NCBI GenBank assembly: GCA_965153455.1
Contig: OZ234493.1
Span: 24,852,213 to 24,916,212 of the forward strand
Length of the DNA: 64,000 bases
Direction of reading: 5' to 3'
Source: Sphagnum compactum
Lineage: Eukaryota > Bryophyta > Sphagnopsida > Sphagnales
Part shown: positions 51,039-62,671 of the stretch, one piece after another
Numbering within the stretch: the first letter of the stretch is position 1
Layout of the letters: each line of letters begins with the position of its first letter
Made by a program: the position numbers and the translations under genes
Notes under the pieces: model-generated
What the model was told of the DNA's origin: nothing
The model's database searches: none
The model's input: only the letters and a program-made list of their open reading frames with translations

Positions 51039-54000
51039 ATGAGCCCGAGATCATCAATCAAAGGGACACGCCAGAAACAATCCAAGTTGTGGCAGTTGCC
51101 TGTAAACTCGAAGCAAAGTTCGCTTCTTGTAAAGCTCAAGAAACGGATGTTGGAGCGCAAGCTGAAACTGAAGCGATTCACCACCAATCACCTCTTCGAC
51201 AATGTTTTCGCTGTGAGTACGATGACCTTTCTTGTTCACAATTTTACTGCCTCCTTTTCCTCCAAACAGTTCAAGAATTTCAGTCGCATTGATCATGCAT
51301 GACGCCTGCACCACCACCGGGCACTAAGAGTTCACTATAAGTAAGATTCCCTAGTCCCGGGTCGAGACGTTCTAGGTTCCTGAAGACGAGGAGGAGACGA
51401 GGTATGAGCCGCTCCAGGATTCAATCATGGCTGCAAGCAAAGAGGAGTTGGTAGCCCGGGAAGTCATCGCCAAAACAGCACACAAACTCTTCAGGTAACG
51501 CACAGCTATCCACTGTCAGTCAGTCAGTCAGTCAGTTACAGCCATCATCCCAACAACAGTGTGAGCATCAAAGCACTGCATGTTTGGATATGACGCTGTG
51601 TGGGTGTCCATTTTGCTGGCTTTTTCTGTCATTCAGAGTTACTCTAGTTCTTGTTTTTGGAACATTCTTCAAGGTTATTTTTTGGGATGCAGAAAACAGC
51701 AGGGGGTGTGGTCTCAGCTAGGGAAGCCATACGAGTGTCTGGGTATCCCCGATGATGTTAGATTCTCCAACTTACAACATCCAAGATCAGAAGAGGCTCC
51801 CAAAGACAAGGGCAATCATGGTAGTAGAGCTTTCAACAGCTTCCAAGAGAAGCAGCCTGATCATTCAGGTAGCAAGTGGGTGAAGAAGAACGATTCAGGC
51901 CTCGAGAGCATTCCAGAAACCATCAGCTGCATACCGCAATCCAGGAGGAGGAAGGAGCTCCTTCAGAATTATGCAAATGCCAGTTCACAAATGTCTCGGA
52001 TGCTGATGAAAATGGGTCTTGTAGATTTTCATGGTTGTGCACTCAACCTCCTCTAAATCATACATAGGTCTGCTTCATCATAAATTCCAATTCAATTCAA
52101 GGAATTCATACAGTTGAGGAGTTGACATTGAATGTCTGAAAATATGGACATGCATCATGTGGGCTGACAGATTCAAATCATGTGAGATTTCCACGGTCGT
52201 CCATTGTGGTTGCAGAAAGCATCAGGAAAACCATCAAGGTCTGAAGAAAGCATGCCACATGGGCCTGCATCTTGTTGGTCCTTATCAACATTCCTGACAT
52301 CTAGCTAGCACGCATGATCTATTCAAATTCGTCTTCCCTGATCTGAGCTTGCCTAAGTGCCTCGCTCATCATACACTGACAGTCTGACAATAGAATTGCA
52401 GCATCAAATTTATTGTGACTTTGGATCTTTAGCTTCTTGACATGGAGTGTTTATTGGATCTTGACTCAAGTTTGTGCAGGAAGGAGGAGCTTTTCCAGAG
52501 GAATTGGCTTCAGGGATGATGGCGTCCAATGCACGAGAGCTTTCTCAAATGCCTCTTGAAGGTATGTATGTAGCTCTCAATTTGAATGGTGACTGACTGC
52601 CATGAGTTGATGATTCCATACTTGTGAAGTTGGGGTCTTCCTTCTTCTCATCTTTGGAGTTGAAAGAAAGATTATAGGAGTGAATGGTGAAGTGTACGCG
52701 TAGGTTGGGGGTTTCTACAGGAGAGCAATTCATCCTTGGGATGCATGGTGAAGCCATCCAGTTCTTAGCAAAGTAAGTTCAAGCTTTCTTAAATTCTTCA
52801 TCTTGCTGTTTCTTTGTGATGTTCATGGTGAGCACTTTTCTATACTCTGTGAAGCTCATTTTTCCACTTCCAAGGAACTATGGCCAAATGTTTCTCACTC
52901 TTTCGGGTCGCAGCAGTTGCTGATTTTGAAGATGTATGATGACTCTTTAGAGCCCTGGCAACCAAGTAAAGCTGAAAGTAAGTAGAAGTTGAGTAGAAAA
53001 ATGCAGCTGATGGTGGTCACCTTTCAAGCCTCCTTTTGTGGTTCCAAATCACACTTCAGCTCCACTTTTTACATGTTTGAACACAGGATTGGCACCCAAG
53101 AGGGTGGTTTTGATTGTGGTTGAACTGCACCAGAGTCTGAATATTTTCCCATCTCTTCCCATGGCAGAACTAGTGCATCATCCTTCAGATGCAGACATTT
53201 TCTCAATCCCAATCCACCACCATTCCAGTGGCAAGAAAGATGTAGATCAAGCAAGTGTCAGTCAGGCTTTGATCTGGGGACAGGATATCAACCAAGTTGA
53301 AGTGTTTAGAGTTTATGGTTTAGGATTTAGTGTTTGTGGGTCTTTTTAAGGGCTTGGCTTTTGCAATTTGAAATGGAGGGAAACTTCTTCACTTTGGCAG
53401 CAAAATAGCACAGCAGACACTCAAGCATAACATGTGCATGTGATGTGATCCAAGGACAAATGTGCATGTGATGTAATCCTGCAGTTCTACAACACCACCT
53501 GCAACAGAACTGGTATACCCCAAAAAGCTTTACTTTCAGCTCATTTTGCTTATCCTCCTTCCTGAAGTACTTCAACCCATCTTTCATTGCACATGAACCT
53601 GAAAACTCAATACTTTTGTTGGCTTTCATGTCAGTTTTTGGATCATTTTTGTGTGATTTTCTCTGTCATCTTCCTGAAATAGTATACACATCAGTTGCAT
53701 ACAACAAGAACATAGATAGAGCATAAGGACATGAACCACAGATTGATTAAAAACTGGATATTATAAATTGAAACTTTTATTTTCAGAGAGTCAAATTTCC
53801 TTTGCTTGTAACGAGGATTTTCCTCTCTGTAAACATGTGAACATGGTCAGTATAGTACTGTTACTGGAAGAGGAGTTGGGTGGTTGCTGATTTAGTTTTT
53901 CTTTTGTTGCTAATTTAGATTTGAGAAATGACAATGCTGCACAACAGGGTGTTGATAAGATTAGTGGGGATGGATCAGCACCTTCCCCGCTCTTGAATAA

Positions 54001-55237
54001 GGATGTCAATTTCTCACCTGTTCTTGAGAATGGACCACAGACACCCACAACTTGTACACAATCATCATCTAATTACAAGGTGTAAACTTGAACTCAAGTC
54101 TTAGAAAAGTGTACTCTTCTCTAAAACAGTTACCTATTGAGTTTCAGATTTTGATTTTCTCTTGAATCTAGTGAACCCCAATTCATTCATAATTGGTTTG
54201 ATTCTTGAAAGGATTGAATAAAATTTCAAACCCAAACTCAGTTTATTCATATGATGGAGTTTCTGAGCAAATTGTAAAGGAAGGAGGAGATTTCCTTACT
54301 TCAATCAAGATTTTCTTACTCTTTCTTGAGAGGCACTGATTTTGAACAAGCTTGTACTTGATAATTGCAAAATGTCAAGCAGGTGGCAACACATCAGCCT
54401 CATCTAGATGACAATCTAGTAAGGTCAATTTTTCATCAAACTACCTTGAAGTTAAGTCTAGCTTAAACATGTGAATTAATGTGCGGCAATGATTGAATTT
54501 GCATGAGACGTTTCCATGGTTGATGAAAACTATCAAACTGACATGTTTACTTTCTAATGCTGAAGTCATGAGAAATTGTGGACCCTTTTCAGTTGAATGT
54601 CTAAATAAGACAATTAAAAATTGTTACCATGGGCTTTCAAAGTCTATTTGTGCCCACAATACTTCAGCATTTTGATGATTGCATAAAAATTTAACATCAC
54701 TTCAAGTATTCCACAAAACTTTCTCAATGTTGTTCTATTTTCAGTATTATCTTCATCTGTGAAGTGGGTATGACGTGATCAGGTGTTTGGGTGGAAAAAA
54801 AGGATATTGACATTGAGGAAAAGTTTGGAGAAAGATCTGCACTTGCAGCTTGTGGCACGCACAGATCGGCGAGAAAGATGGCGGTCATGTTCTCCCTTTT
54901 CTGCAGAAGTAACTTTCAACAATTACATCCTTAAGAAGTGTTCTCTCTACCGTCCTTGAATTTGGATCCACATGCTTCAACAACTCTAATATTTAAAATT
55001 CTCAAGTTTGATCCCTCCACACCCCCCCAAAAAAATTGGATTGACATGTTGAACTCGAGAAAATATTCTGAAGATTTGTTAAAACCGTGTTCTTAGAGAG
55101 GGAACTCTGTTACATGTATCAAGCCAATTTGCTATGTAATTTTTGTGAAAATATGGCAGGTTGCAAACAAGATGATGGAACGACTAGATAAATTTGGAGG
55201 CCGCCAAAGTCCTAGCAATAACTCCGACATTTGGTAG
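51039..55237 (+). CDS. Unrecognised plant protein, about 10 exons, about 394 aa
   Basis: I do not recognise this gene. Exons found by open frame, splice sites and phase: 51039-51212, 51376-51494, 51693 to about 52033 (or 52015), 52216-52238, 52480-52561, 52721-52772, 53926-54079, 54383-54418, 54783-54908, 55160-55237. Phases match through all ten exons and end in TAG at 55235-55237. The N-terminus is basic (KLKKRMLERKLKLKRF, about aa 33-48). An acidic stretch PEDEEETRYEP follows, then a predicted helix around KEELVAREVIAKTAHKLF. The middle has MSRMLMKMG and SIRKTIKEGGAFPEEL. The C-terminal third has KKRILTLRKSLEKDLHLQL, rich in Leu and charge and probably helical, then VANKMMERLDKFGG. No signal peptide or membrane segment is seen. 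The basic start and helices would fit a nuclear or scaffold protein, but that is inference. The third exon's donor is weak and is the least certain junction. The start is the first ATG after an in-frame stop at 51015. Confidence 0.6.
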
Positions 55238-55430
55238 TTGGCTACCACTCTTTCCTTTTCATCAATTGTGGTTGACCATTTGTTGTTATCGTTTTCCAAA
55301 GTCCATAAAAGCAGATGTGCTAGGACTGCAATCACTTGGTTGGCAATATTGGCAGGAAGAGTGCAGATGTGCATCACAAAATGCTGCCACAGAAACAAGT
55401 GCAAATTGAGACACAAATAAATAGCATTCA
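55238..55430 (+). other. Probable 3' UTR of gene B
   Basis: It follows the TAG at 55235-55237. AATAAA occurs at about 55415-55420 and could be the poly(A) signal. An open frame at 55336-55521 overlaps this stretch but has no recognisable domain and no splice partner. Confidence 0.45.
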
Positions 55431-56500
55431 AAGATTTTATGACCGAGTGTGTACATTCACATCCCATCTACCAAGAGCTGATCCTCTCATGGATGTTTTC
55501 ATCGAGTTCATGAAAAAGTAAGTAAACTTGTTTCTTGTTTACAAATCATTTTGTAGACACACAAAACTTTTCCACACTCTCTGTCCAGAATCGAAAGTGG
55601 TTACAATAATCCTGCTTTATTTTTAAATAGTATTTAGTTTTGTTGTGGTCACTAGCAACACGACACTTTTCACTAAAATATTGGTCTCCACAATGGTTTT
55701 GCATAGCTTCAATCTCAAATAAAAAGTCCAATGATTTGTTCATGGGTGTTGATCTGCCATTTGTTCGAATCCTCACATGTATAGGTACTATTAAATTGAA
55801 ATGCATGATTATTCTTCATTGTGAAAAAATCCATTTAACCTTTGACGAGTGGCGGGTTGTTGCACCAGCCACTTGGAGGAAGGTGGGGTGATGAACCCAA
55901 ATATGTTGTTGAGCCTTTGTAAAAGCCTTGCTAGACTCCCAGGTACACTATTTCAATTGAATTGTTAAAAGCATTGACATGAATTATTATTTGTGAATAA
56001 TTTTTTAATAGTATAGAATATCTGTTTCAGGAAATAAAAATATTTAGCTCAATTTGTACATAAGAGTTCCACGCTTGCACAAATTGTGTGATTCTCTTTC
56101 ACAACTTACCATTGCATGATAATAAATTGGTTCATTTCTTCATTTCAGAGCATGTTGTGAACCTTGGACACATAACATCCGTGTTTCCCATTCTACAATT
56201 CATTGGCAAGGAACTACATGTCACATCCATCATATTCAGCAAAATTATGCAAGACTCTGGTCTAACAAGATCAAATATTGATGTTTAGTGCTACGATTGT
56301 GAACACATTTGAATATTTACATGGTATTTTGAATTTATGTGGTCCTTCATGATTCCATATGTTATAATGAAAAAGAAAAGCTCTTTTGCTTGCTATTGTA
56401 TCTACATAGATGCTTTTGTTCAATCCATTGTTCCATTCATATGAATATATGAGCAGAATTATTAAGCAAAAACGCGAGTATAACAAGAATAAGCATCATA
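55431..56500. other. Intergenic sequence, no gene seen
   Basis: AT-rich. Short open frames at 55640-55891 and 56088-56288 lack motifs. Confidence 0.45.
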
Positions 56501-56507
56501 GTGAGCT

Positions 56508-57180
56508 CGTCATAAGCAAGAATGCAAGAGTAAGATTAAGTATAAGCATCATGGTGAACATATATGATGAACAAGAATGCAAGAATAACATTAATGATAA
56601 GCATCATGAGCACAAAACATTAAGCATTGAGCAAGAATGCAAGAGTAAGATTAAGTATAAGCATCATGGTGAACATATATGATGAACAAGAATGCAAGAA
56701 TAAGATTAATGATAAGCATCATGAGCACAAAACATTAAGCATTGAGCAAGAATGCAAGAGTAAGATTAAGTATAAGCATCATGGTGAACATATGATGAAC
56801 AAGAATGCAAGAATAAGATTAATGATAAGCATCATGAGCACAAAACATTAAGCATTGAGCAAGAATGCAAGAGTAAGATTAAGTATAAGCATCATGGTGA
56901 ACATATGATGAACAAGAATGCAAGAATAAGATTAATGATAAGCATCATGAGCACAAAACATTAAGCATTGAGCAAGAATGTGAGGATAATAATAAGGTCG
57001 AGTACAAGCATCATGAAGAGCAGGTCATGAGCAAGAATGTAAGAATAAGATTTGACAATGGCAAACATCGCGAGCAAGAATGTCAAGAAAAAGATTATGA
57101 GCAAGAACGTAAAGAATAAGATTTGACAACATTGAGCATGATGAGCAAGGATGTAAAGAACATAAGGGTTGACAATGGTA
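56508..57180. repeat. Minisatellite of 113-116 bp, at least four units plus a decayed tail
   Basis: The landmark AAGCATTGAGCAAGAATGC starts at 56622, 56737, 56850 and 56963, giving periods of 115, 113 and 113 bp. Each unit contains two related halves, each with AAGCATCATG and AAGAATGCAAGA. After 57,000 only fragments of the AGCAAGAATGTAAGAATAAGA phrase persist, to about 57,180. Plus-strand frames stay open across parts of the array and give Lys/His/Asn-rich repeats. I treat this as a consequence of the repeat. Confidence 0.85.
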
Positions 57181-59039
57181 AGAAGCATCACAAGCAAAAG
57201 ACAACAATCCCAAGTAACAAGAATGCGACAAGAAGAAGATGGAGGATAACATTGAAATCGTGTGAACCACCCACTCGATCAACAAGAATGGCACTGGCAA
57301 TCGCCTTTTCCTAAGAAGATTGATGAGCAACAGAATAATGTTTATTGAACAAGAAGAAAAATGTAAGAAAAAGAACAAAAGAATTTGACAACAATAAAAT
57401 TACTAGCAAGAATTGGAGAGAATAAGATTTGAGAGCGATTTCATGAGCAAACAAGGTCGAATGGCGATGTCGTTGTTGGTGAGTGGAGGAAGCTACTATT
57501 ACCATTTGTAGAGAGGCGGAGGAGCTTGAGAATGAGGAAGAGAAGTAGGACGTTGTGCAACCACAAGGCCCACGCATATGCACAGGAAATCGTGCACTCA
57601 GTCACCAAGTCTGACATCCGAGGCTCTGCTCTGCTCAGAGATCGTAACTGTGGTGGGCCGGCCGACTTACGTACCCGCTCCCGTCAGCAACTGAGCTCCG
57701 CTCCTGCGAACACGCAATTTGATTGCTGGAGGGCAAAAGAGAAACAAGCTCGCTCGCAGGAAATTTCATGGCTGGAGGAGGGGGGCAAAAGAAAAAGAAA
57801 CAAGCTATTGGAAGGCGCGGTGGTTGAGCAGTGGTGGACCAGGCAGGGGCAACCTTGAGCGTCAGCGATGTCGCTCATCAGCGTCCAAATCAGTCGCTGG
57901 ATGGTCGGCGAGCTTTGTGGCCGGGACCGGCTAAGTTCTTCTTCTGTTGTGCATGTGCGTGGGCTTTTTTAGACCTGCTGCTTGCTTGCTTGCTTGCTTG
58001 CTGCCCGGGAAAGGAAGAAAAAGGAGCCTTGAAAAAGGCCGAAAAGAGAAGCGACGGTTCAAATGCAGTTTGGTGGGTCCGGAACTGAAGAGAGCTGGGA
58101 AATTGGGCTTGTATCGTTGGAACAAGCAAAGAAAACGTTGGTGGTGAGCGAATGGCGGGATTCCGTATGAATGGTAGAATTTTTCGCAACAAAAATTCGT
58201 TACGCCTGCCAGATTCTCTCTCTCTATCTCTCTCTCTCGTTCGTTCCACGGACGAGGGAGCAAGGAAAAAGAAAGGAAGAGAAAGAGGAGGAGAAGGTTT
58301 TCTTGGCGTGTCACGCTTGCCAAGTTGCCTCTTTTACCGTTTCCGAGTTTCTTCTGTTCTCCTCTAGGCAACCTTTGTTTCTTTCTTTCCCCCTCGTTGA
58401 TTCCATTCAAGATCTACAAGAATCATTCTAAGTATTTTGGGCAATAATAATGTTTCTTCTGCATTTGAGGTTGCGTGTTTCGCAGTATTGGATCGATCGT
58501 TTCCGTCAAATCCCACGAGTTCTTTCTCTTCCCATGTGAAGAGAGGATTTGGAGCCACAGGAGGAAGTGGGGTTTCTCGTCGCTCCTGATTTTCAGGTTG
58601 CGTGTGCGTTGCAACGTTTTTGTTTTTGTCTTTATGTCACTCCTCGTGTTTGAAGGGATCTTGACTTGGAAGTCAAGGGCTTTGTGTGATTTTCACGTTT
58701 GAGTTTTGCAAGTATCGCGAGCAATTGGAAAGAGCGTGTTTTCTTTTGGGTGGGATCTGAGATCAAAAGAGGAACAGTAGTGGAGACTCAGGTGTGAGGG
58801 AGGAGGAGGTCAGAAGCATGGAGCAGTAGTGTCAGGAGGTTGCTTTTTCAATTCTGAAGATGGGTTTTCGTGATTCCCGGAAATTTTGTCTCGGGATTCC
58901 GAAAGAGGTGAATTGCGTATGCTGATGAGAGAGAGTGTACTCGTGTTGCGATTCATGGAAATCCAATAAAAGACACACAGTGGTTGCGAGGAGCTGTTTT
59001 CAGTTGAGTGTTGTTGTTCGATTTCCACAACGCAACACT
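57181..59039. other. GC-richer region upstream of gene C; probable promoter and 5' UTR
   Basis: GC rises sharply from about 57.5 kb. There are a GCTT tetranucleotide run (about 57981-58001) and a CT tract at 58216-58238. Several short open frames on both strands have no domain. A TATA box could not be assigned, and the transcription start of gene C is unknown. Confidence 0.45.
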
Positions 59040-59049
59040 CTGTCTCGTT

Positions 59050-59070
59050 GAGAGAGAGAGAGAGAGAGTG
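59050..59070. promoter_or_regulatory. GA tract just upstream of the gene C start codon
   Basis: (GA)n of about 20 bases, some 20 bp before the ATG at 59091 and therefore almost surely in the 5' UTR. It parallels the longer GA tract before gene A. Confidence 0.5.
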
Positions 59071-59090
59071 AGAGAACGCTGAAAGAAAGA

Positions 59091-62000
59091 ATGGAAGCAG
59101 TTCCGGTGGTGCCTCATTTCGGTGGTCTCTCAAAAATCGTCTGCGTGGACCACCAAGCACAGAAGGTGAAAGTCTTCCACAGAAACTTTCTTGGCAGCAA
59201 ACTTGTGAGCAGCTATGGCAACAGCAGCAGCAGCATGTTGTTACTAGATAATGGTCAGCATTTATTGAGATCTTTTGGAGCACTAAGTAGGAGGCGGAAG
59301 CATCGGCCTGTTGCAGCAACTGCAAGAAGGAAACAAGATGATGCCCAGTCAAGATACACTCCACCTGTCAAGGAAAGAAAATCAGATTCTTGTGGACAAA
59401 AGCTTCTGCAGCAGGCTTTTGAGAGTGCTACCAGTACAATTCTTGCAACAGGAGCAGCTGCTGCAATTCTCTTGCAGACCTGCTCGTCTGCAGCAGCAGA
59501 GAGCCTAACGGTTACGTTTCCAGGATCCAGCATTGGGGAGGTACATACAACAACCCACAAACTTGTTTTCTCCTCCTTGCATGCCTGCATGTTTGTCAAC
59601 ATGTGTACATGAGGGTTGGTATGTGTTCGATTCTTCTGGGGATCATGAATTGTAATGAAATGATGCTGCAGGTGAACAATGTACAGAGGACTTTGGTTGA
59701 GGCATGGGGTATTGTGCGAGAGACATATGTGGATCCCACCTTCAACAATCAAGGTTCAACCACTTTAGTGCCCACAATTTGCTGCCAAATTTTGTTTGTC
59801 AGTCCCAGAGCTAGCTGTCTATGTTGTTTAGACAGAGTGAAAGACACTTGTGCAAACACTAACATTTTTTTGTGCTCGAATAGTAACACCTTCTTCATGG
59901 GGTCCATCCTCAAGCAGATTGGGATCTGAAGTTGGAAGAGGTATTGGGAGAGACTTTGTCATTGAAGACATCAGATGCTGCATATGCCAAGATCCGCAGC
60001 ATGCTTGCTACCTTAGGGGATCCTTTCACACGCATTGTCAATCCTCAGGTACAATACCTCTTGGTTGGTTCATCATTCCTTTGCAATTTTTTCTCTTTTT
60101 GCCACTTCAATTCATATCCTTGCTTATATTTGAGGCTAAAGTTGTACATATTCTCATCCAAGCGTGAGTTTAAAAAGACTTAGATCTCAGAAGAGTTTGC
60201 TATTGCAGGAGTATGAAAGCTTCCGTATCAGCAATGAAGGTGCTTTGGAAGGAGTGGGCCTTCTTATTGCATCAGACCGCAATTCAGGCCGTCTGGTACA
60301 CCTGCAACTGAGCTCTCGCATTTGAAATGGATATCATTTATTACAGATGTCCAGATTTCAAGAGAGTTTCTTTGGTCCTGATCTGAAAATGGGTGGAGCT
60401 TTTTGTCTAAATTTTTTTGTGGTGTATTGTCAGAGTTTTGATTTTTCAGAGTATTACACCATCTGAGGTAGGCAGACTCTTTGATCTTTGCAGGTAGTGC
60501 TATCACCCATAGAGGGTGGTCCTGCTGCTCGTGCAGGTATAATTTCAGGGGATGAATTGGTGCAGATTGATGGTAATGAGCCTCTTCATATCCTTTTCCA
60601 CGATTGTCATGTTTTAAAGTTATGGGTGGTACAACATTGTTTTGATTACTTAACCATGGATTCTTACTGCCTAGAAAGGAGTAGTAGAGTTCATGAATAA
60701 GCAGTTGTGCTTCCTCTAATTTTGAGTCAGAAGATGTGTGCTTTAAGTCTCAGCTGTGCCAAAACATAGGGCTGTAGAAAGGAGGTGGTACCTTAAAGGA
60801 TCCAGTGAAGAGCCTCTTGGCAGTCATGTTTGATCTTGGCAACATTCATTCTGAACCTCTTCTGCATGCTAACTGTGGGAAGTGTGATTATTAAATTGCA
60901 GATCAAGCATTGGCAGGGATGAATAATGAAGAAGTGGCAACCAGGCTTCGGGGGCGTGCTGGCACTTCAGTTACTTTAAAACTGCGACGTCCTGTATGTT
61001 ACGTACAAATCTACCTGTACATAGATGAAGATGATACATTTAGATTTTAGTAGACAATGTCAGTGAGTGAAGGGACTTGTTTCGTGATTAATCATGTTTG
61101 TGTTCCCACATTATTGCTTGTGTATAGATTGTCTCTGAGGTCAAACCCTCATCTTCAGAATATCACAACTCCTGGAAATTTTGTATGCAGACAAATGGAG
61201 TGACTGCCACAGGCCTCACTGAGCTTACAGAAGTCAAGCTACAACGTGAAACGATTATGTTGTCTCCAGTTTTTTCAGCAATCATTCATCATGTTGCACC
61301 TGATGGTCACGACTTGAAAACTGGTTACGTTCGTCTGTCAGCATTCTCTCAGGTAGGAATGCCTACCTACCAAGATTGACCTACTGGATTAAGTATAAAC
61401 AATGTAGAATGTAGAAAGGTTTATAAATCCCTTTTCTTCTATATGCAGCCCTGTGTACATTCCTTAACTCCATTGGGTCAGACTTAGATTTAAAGCTTGT
61501 CATAGGACCTTCCTGCAAAGAAATCCAACTGGTGTGACTGATTGTTGTGATTGCTATCATTGCTTGTGTGGATGTTGGAGTACTTCAGAATGCTGCTGTT
61601 GACATGGAGAGGACTGTTGCAACAATGGAGAAATCTGGGGTGGATTCATATATCCTAGACTTACGCAATAATCCTGTAAGTATACCTTACCCTGTTGCTG
61701 AACACCAAATGCTCCTATTTGCTAAGCACCAGTGCTGCAGATGTAGGTTTCATATGTAGGCATGAGTGACAAGCCAATTGTTCAGGGAAGTTTGTGGACT
61801 CAAGAACTCAACTTGATGCTAGGTATCTAAGTAAGAAATGAGTTCTTTTTCTGGGGACAGGGTGGGTTGGTGAAAGCAGGGCTGGAGGTAGCACAGATGT
61901 GGCTTGACGGTGATGAGACATTAGTGAACACTATCGATCGCAATGGCTTCCTGCAGCCCATCAACCTTATTGATGGCCATGCATTAACACATGATCCATT

Positions 62001-62671
62001 GGTGGTGCTTGTCAATGAGGGGAGTGCAAGTGCAAGTGAGATTTTAGCTGGAGCCTTGCATGACAATGGACGTGCCATTCTTGTTGGTCAAAATACATAT
62101 GGCAAAGGAAAAATTCAGGTGAGAGCATCTGCCTTCTTCGACAGACGATTGGCCTTTTGGTGAGGTCTTCAGTATTCCTCAGTACAAGTAGTCAATTTGC
62201 TCATGCATTACACTCTGTGGACAAATATCTTTGTTCATACAGATGGTTTAGCATGGGCTAGGTATTTTCATATGGCAGCTGCCCTAAGGTTATTAGTCAG
62301 TTCTCTTGGGTGTGTAGTATTCAATGTTGAAGTTCTTTTGTCTTTTCAAACCAGCAGTAAGAAGTTCAACAATTGTTGTTTAGCATCTTCTGTCATGTGG
62401 GTTTTGTCTCTAGGCACAATAGATCTAACTGACGACCAAATTGTTGCAATGACAGAGTGTAACTGAGCTCCGAGATGGTTCTGCACTCTTTGTGACAGTA
62501 GCCAAGTATTTATCTCCTGCACTGCACCAGATTGATCGTGTAGGCATTGCACCAGATGTGAAATGCATTCCTGGAGACAACATTTCAACCCCAGTCCGCC
62601 CGAGCTCAGGCCCCCTATTGGAAAGTGATGCCTGTATTATGTTGGCGCAACGCCAATTGGACCTCCACTGA
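59091..62671 (+). CDS. CTPA3: Carboxyl-terminal processing protease (S41A), chloroplast lumen, CTPA3-like
   Basis: A Ser/Lys endopeptidase that trims C-termini of lumenal proteins. The family includes the D1-processing enzyme. Exons: 59091-59540, 59672-59753, 59918-60048, 60209-60295, 60494-60572, 60902-60993, 61191-61352, 61589-61675, 61861-62118, 62456-62671; 547 aa. All introns are GT-AG and phases match. Residues 1-136 form a two-part transit peptide: a basic Ser-rich stroma part, then a hydrophobic stretch (about 113-131, ILATGAAAAILL) ending in SSAAAES, a thylakoid-processing-type site. A PDZ domain spans about aa 222-308 (GALEGVGLLI; SPIEGGPAARAGIISGDEL). The catalytic core has LDLRNNP|GGL, then VNEGSASASEILAGALHDNG and TYGKGKIQ. 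By the 25-residue spacing known from E. coli Tsp the dyad is Ser447 and Lys472. The tail LFVTVAKYLSP.LHQID.VGIAPDV resembles Arabidopsis CTPA3 more than the D1 protease CTPA2. All key residues are present and the length is normal. The D1 protein as its own substrate is not implied. Confidence 0.93.

Noticed and set aside
52021-52056. In-frame end of gene B exon 3 at TAA 52054-52056 as the true stop
   Set aside because: Downstream exons continue in matching phase to a better stop at 55237. A short isoform ending here remains possible.
52914-52977. Open segment (QLLILKMYDDSLEPWQPS) with good splice sites, considered as a gene B exon
   Set aside because: It joins the 53919 acceptor in phase but cannot be reached in phase from exon 52721-52772. 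Leaving it out and using the acceptor at 53926 keeps the frame through the whole gene.
53129-53290. Open stretch in gene B's long intron (APESEYFPISSHG...)
   Set aside because: The only usable acceptor is poor and no donor keeps the phase. It may be chance or a rare exon.
55755-55785. GTTCGAATCCT, like a tRNA T-loop or B box
   Set aside because: No matching A box, anticodon arm or acceptor stem can be built upstream.
57526-58410. Overlapping 85-159 codon frames on both strands upstream of gene C
   Set aside because: Higher GC lowers stop frequency in all frames here. The frames overlap on both strands and contain simple-sequence tracts, so promoter and UTR sequence is the better reading.
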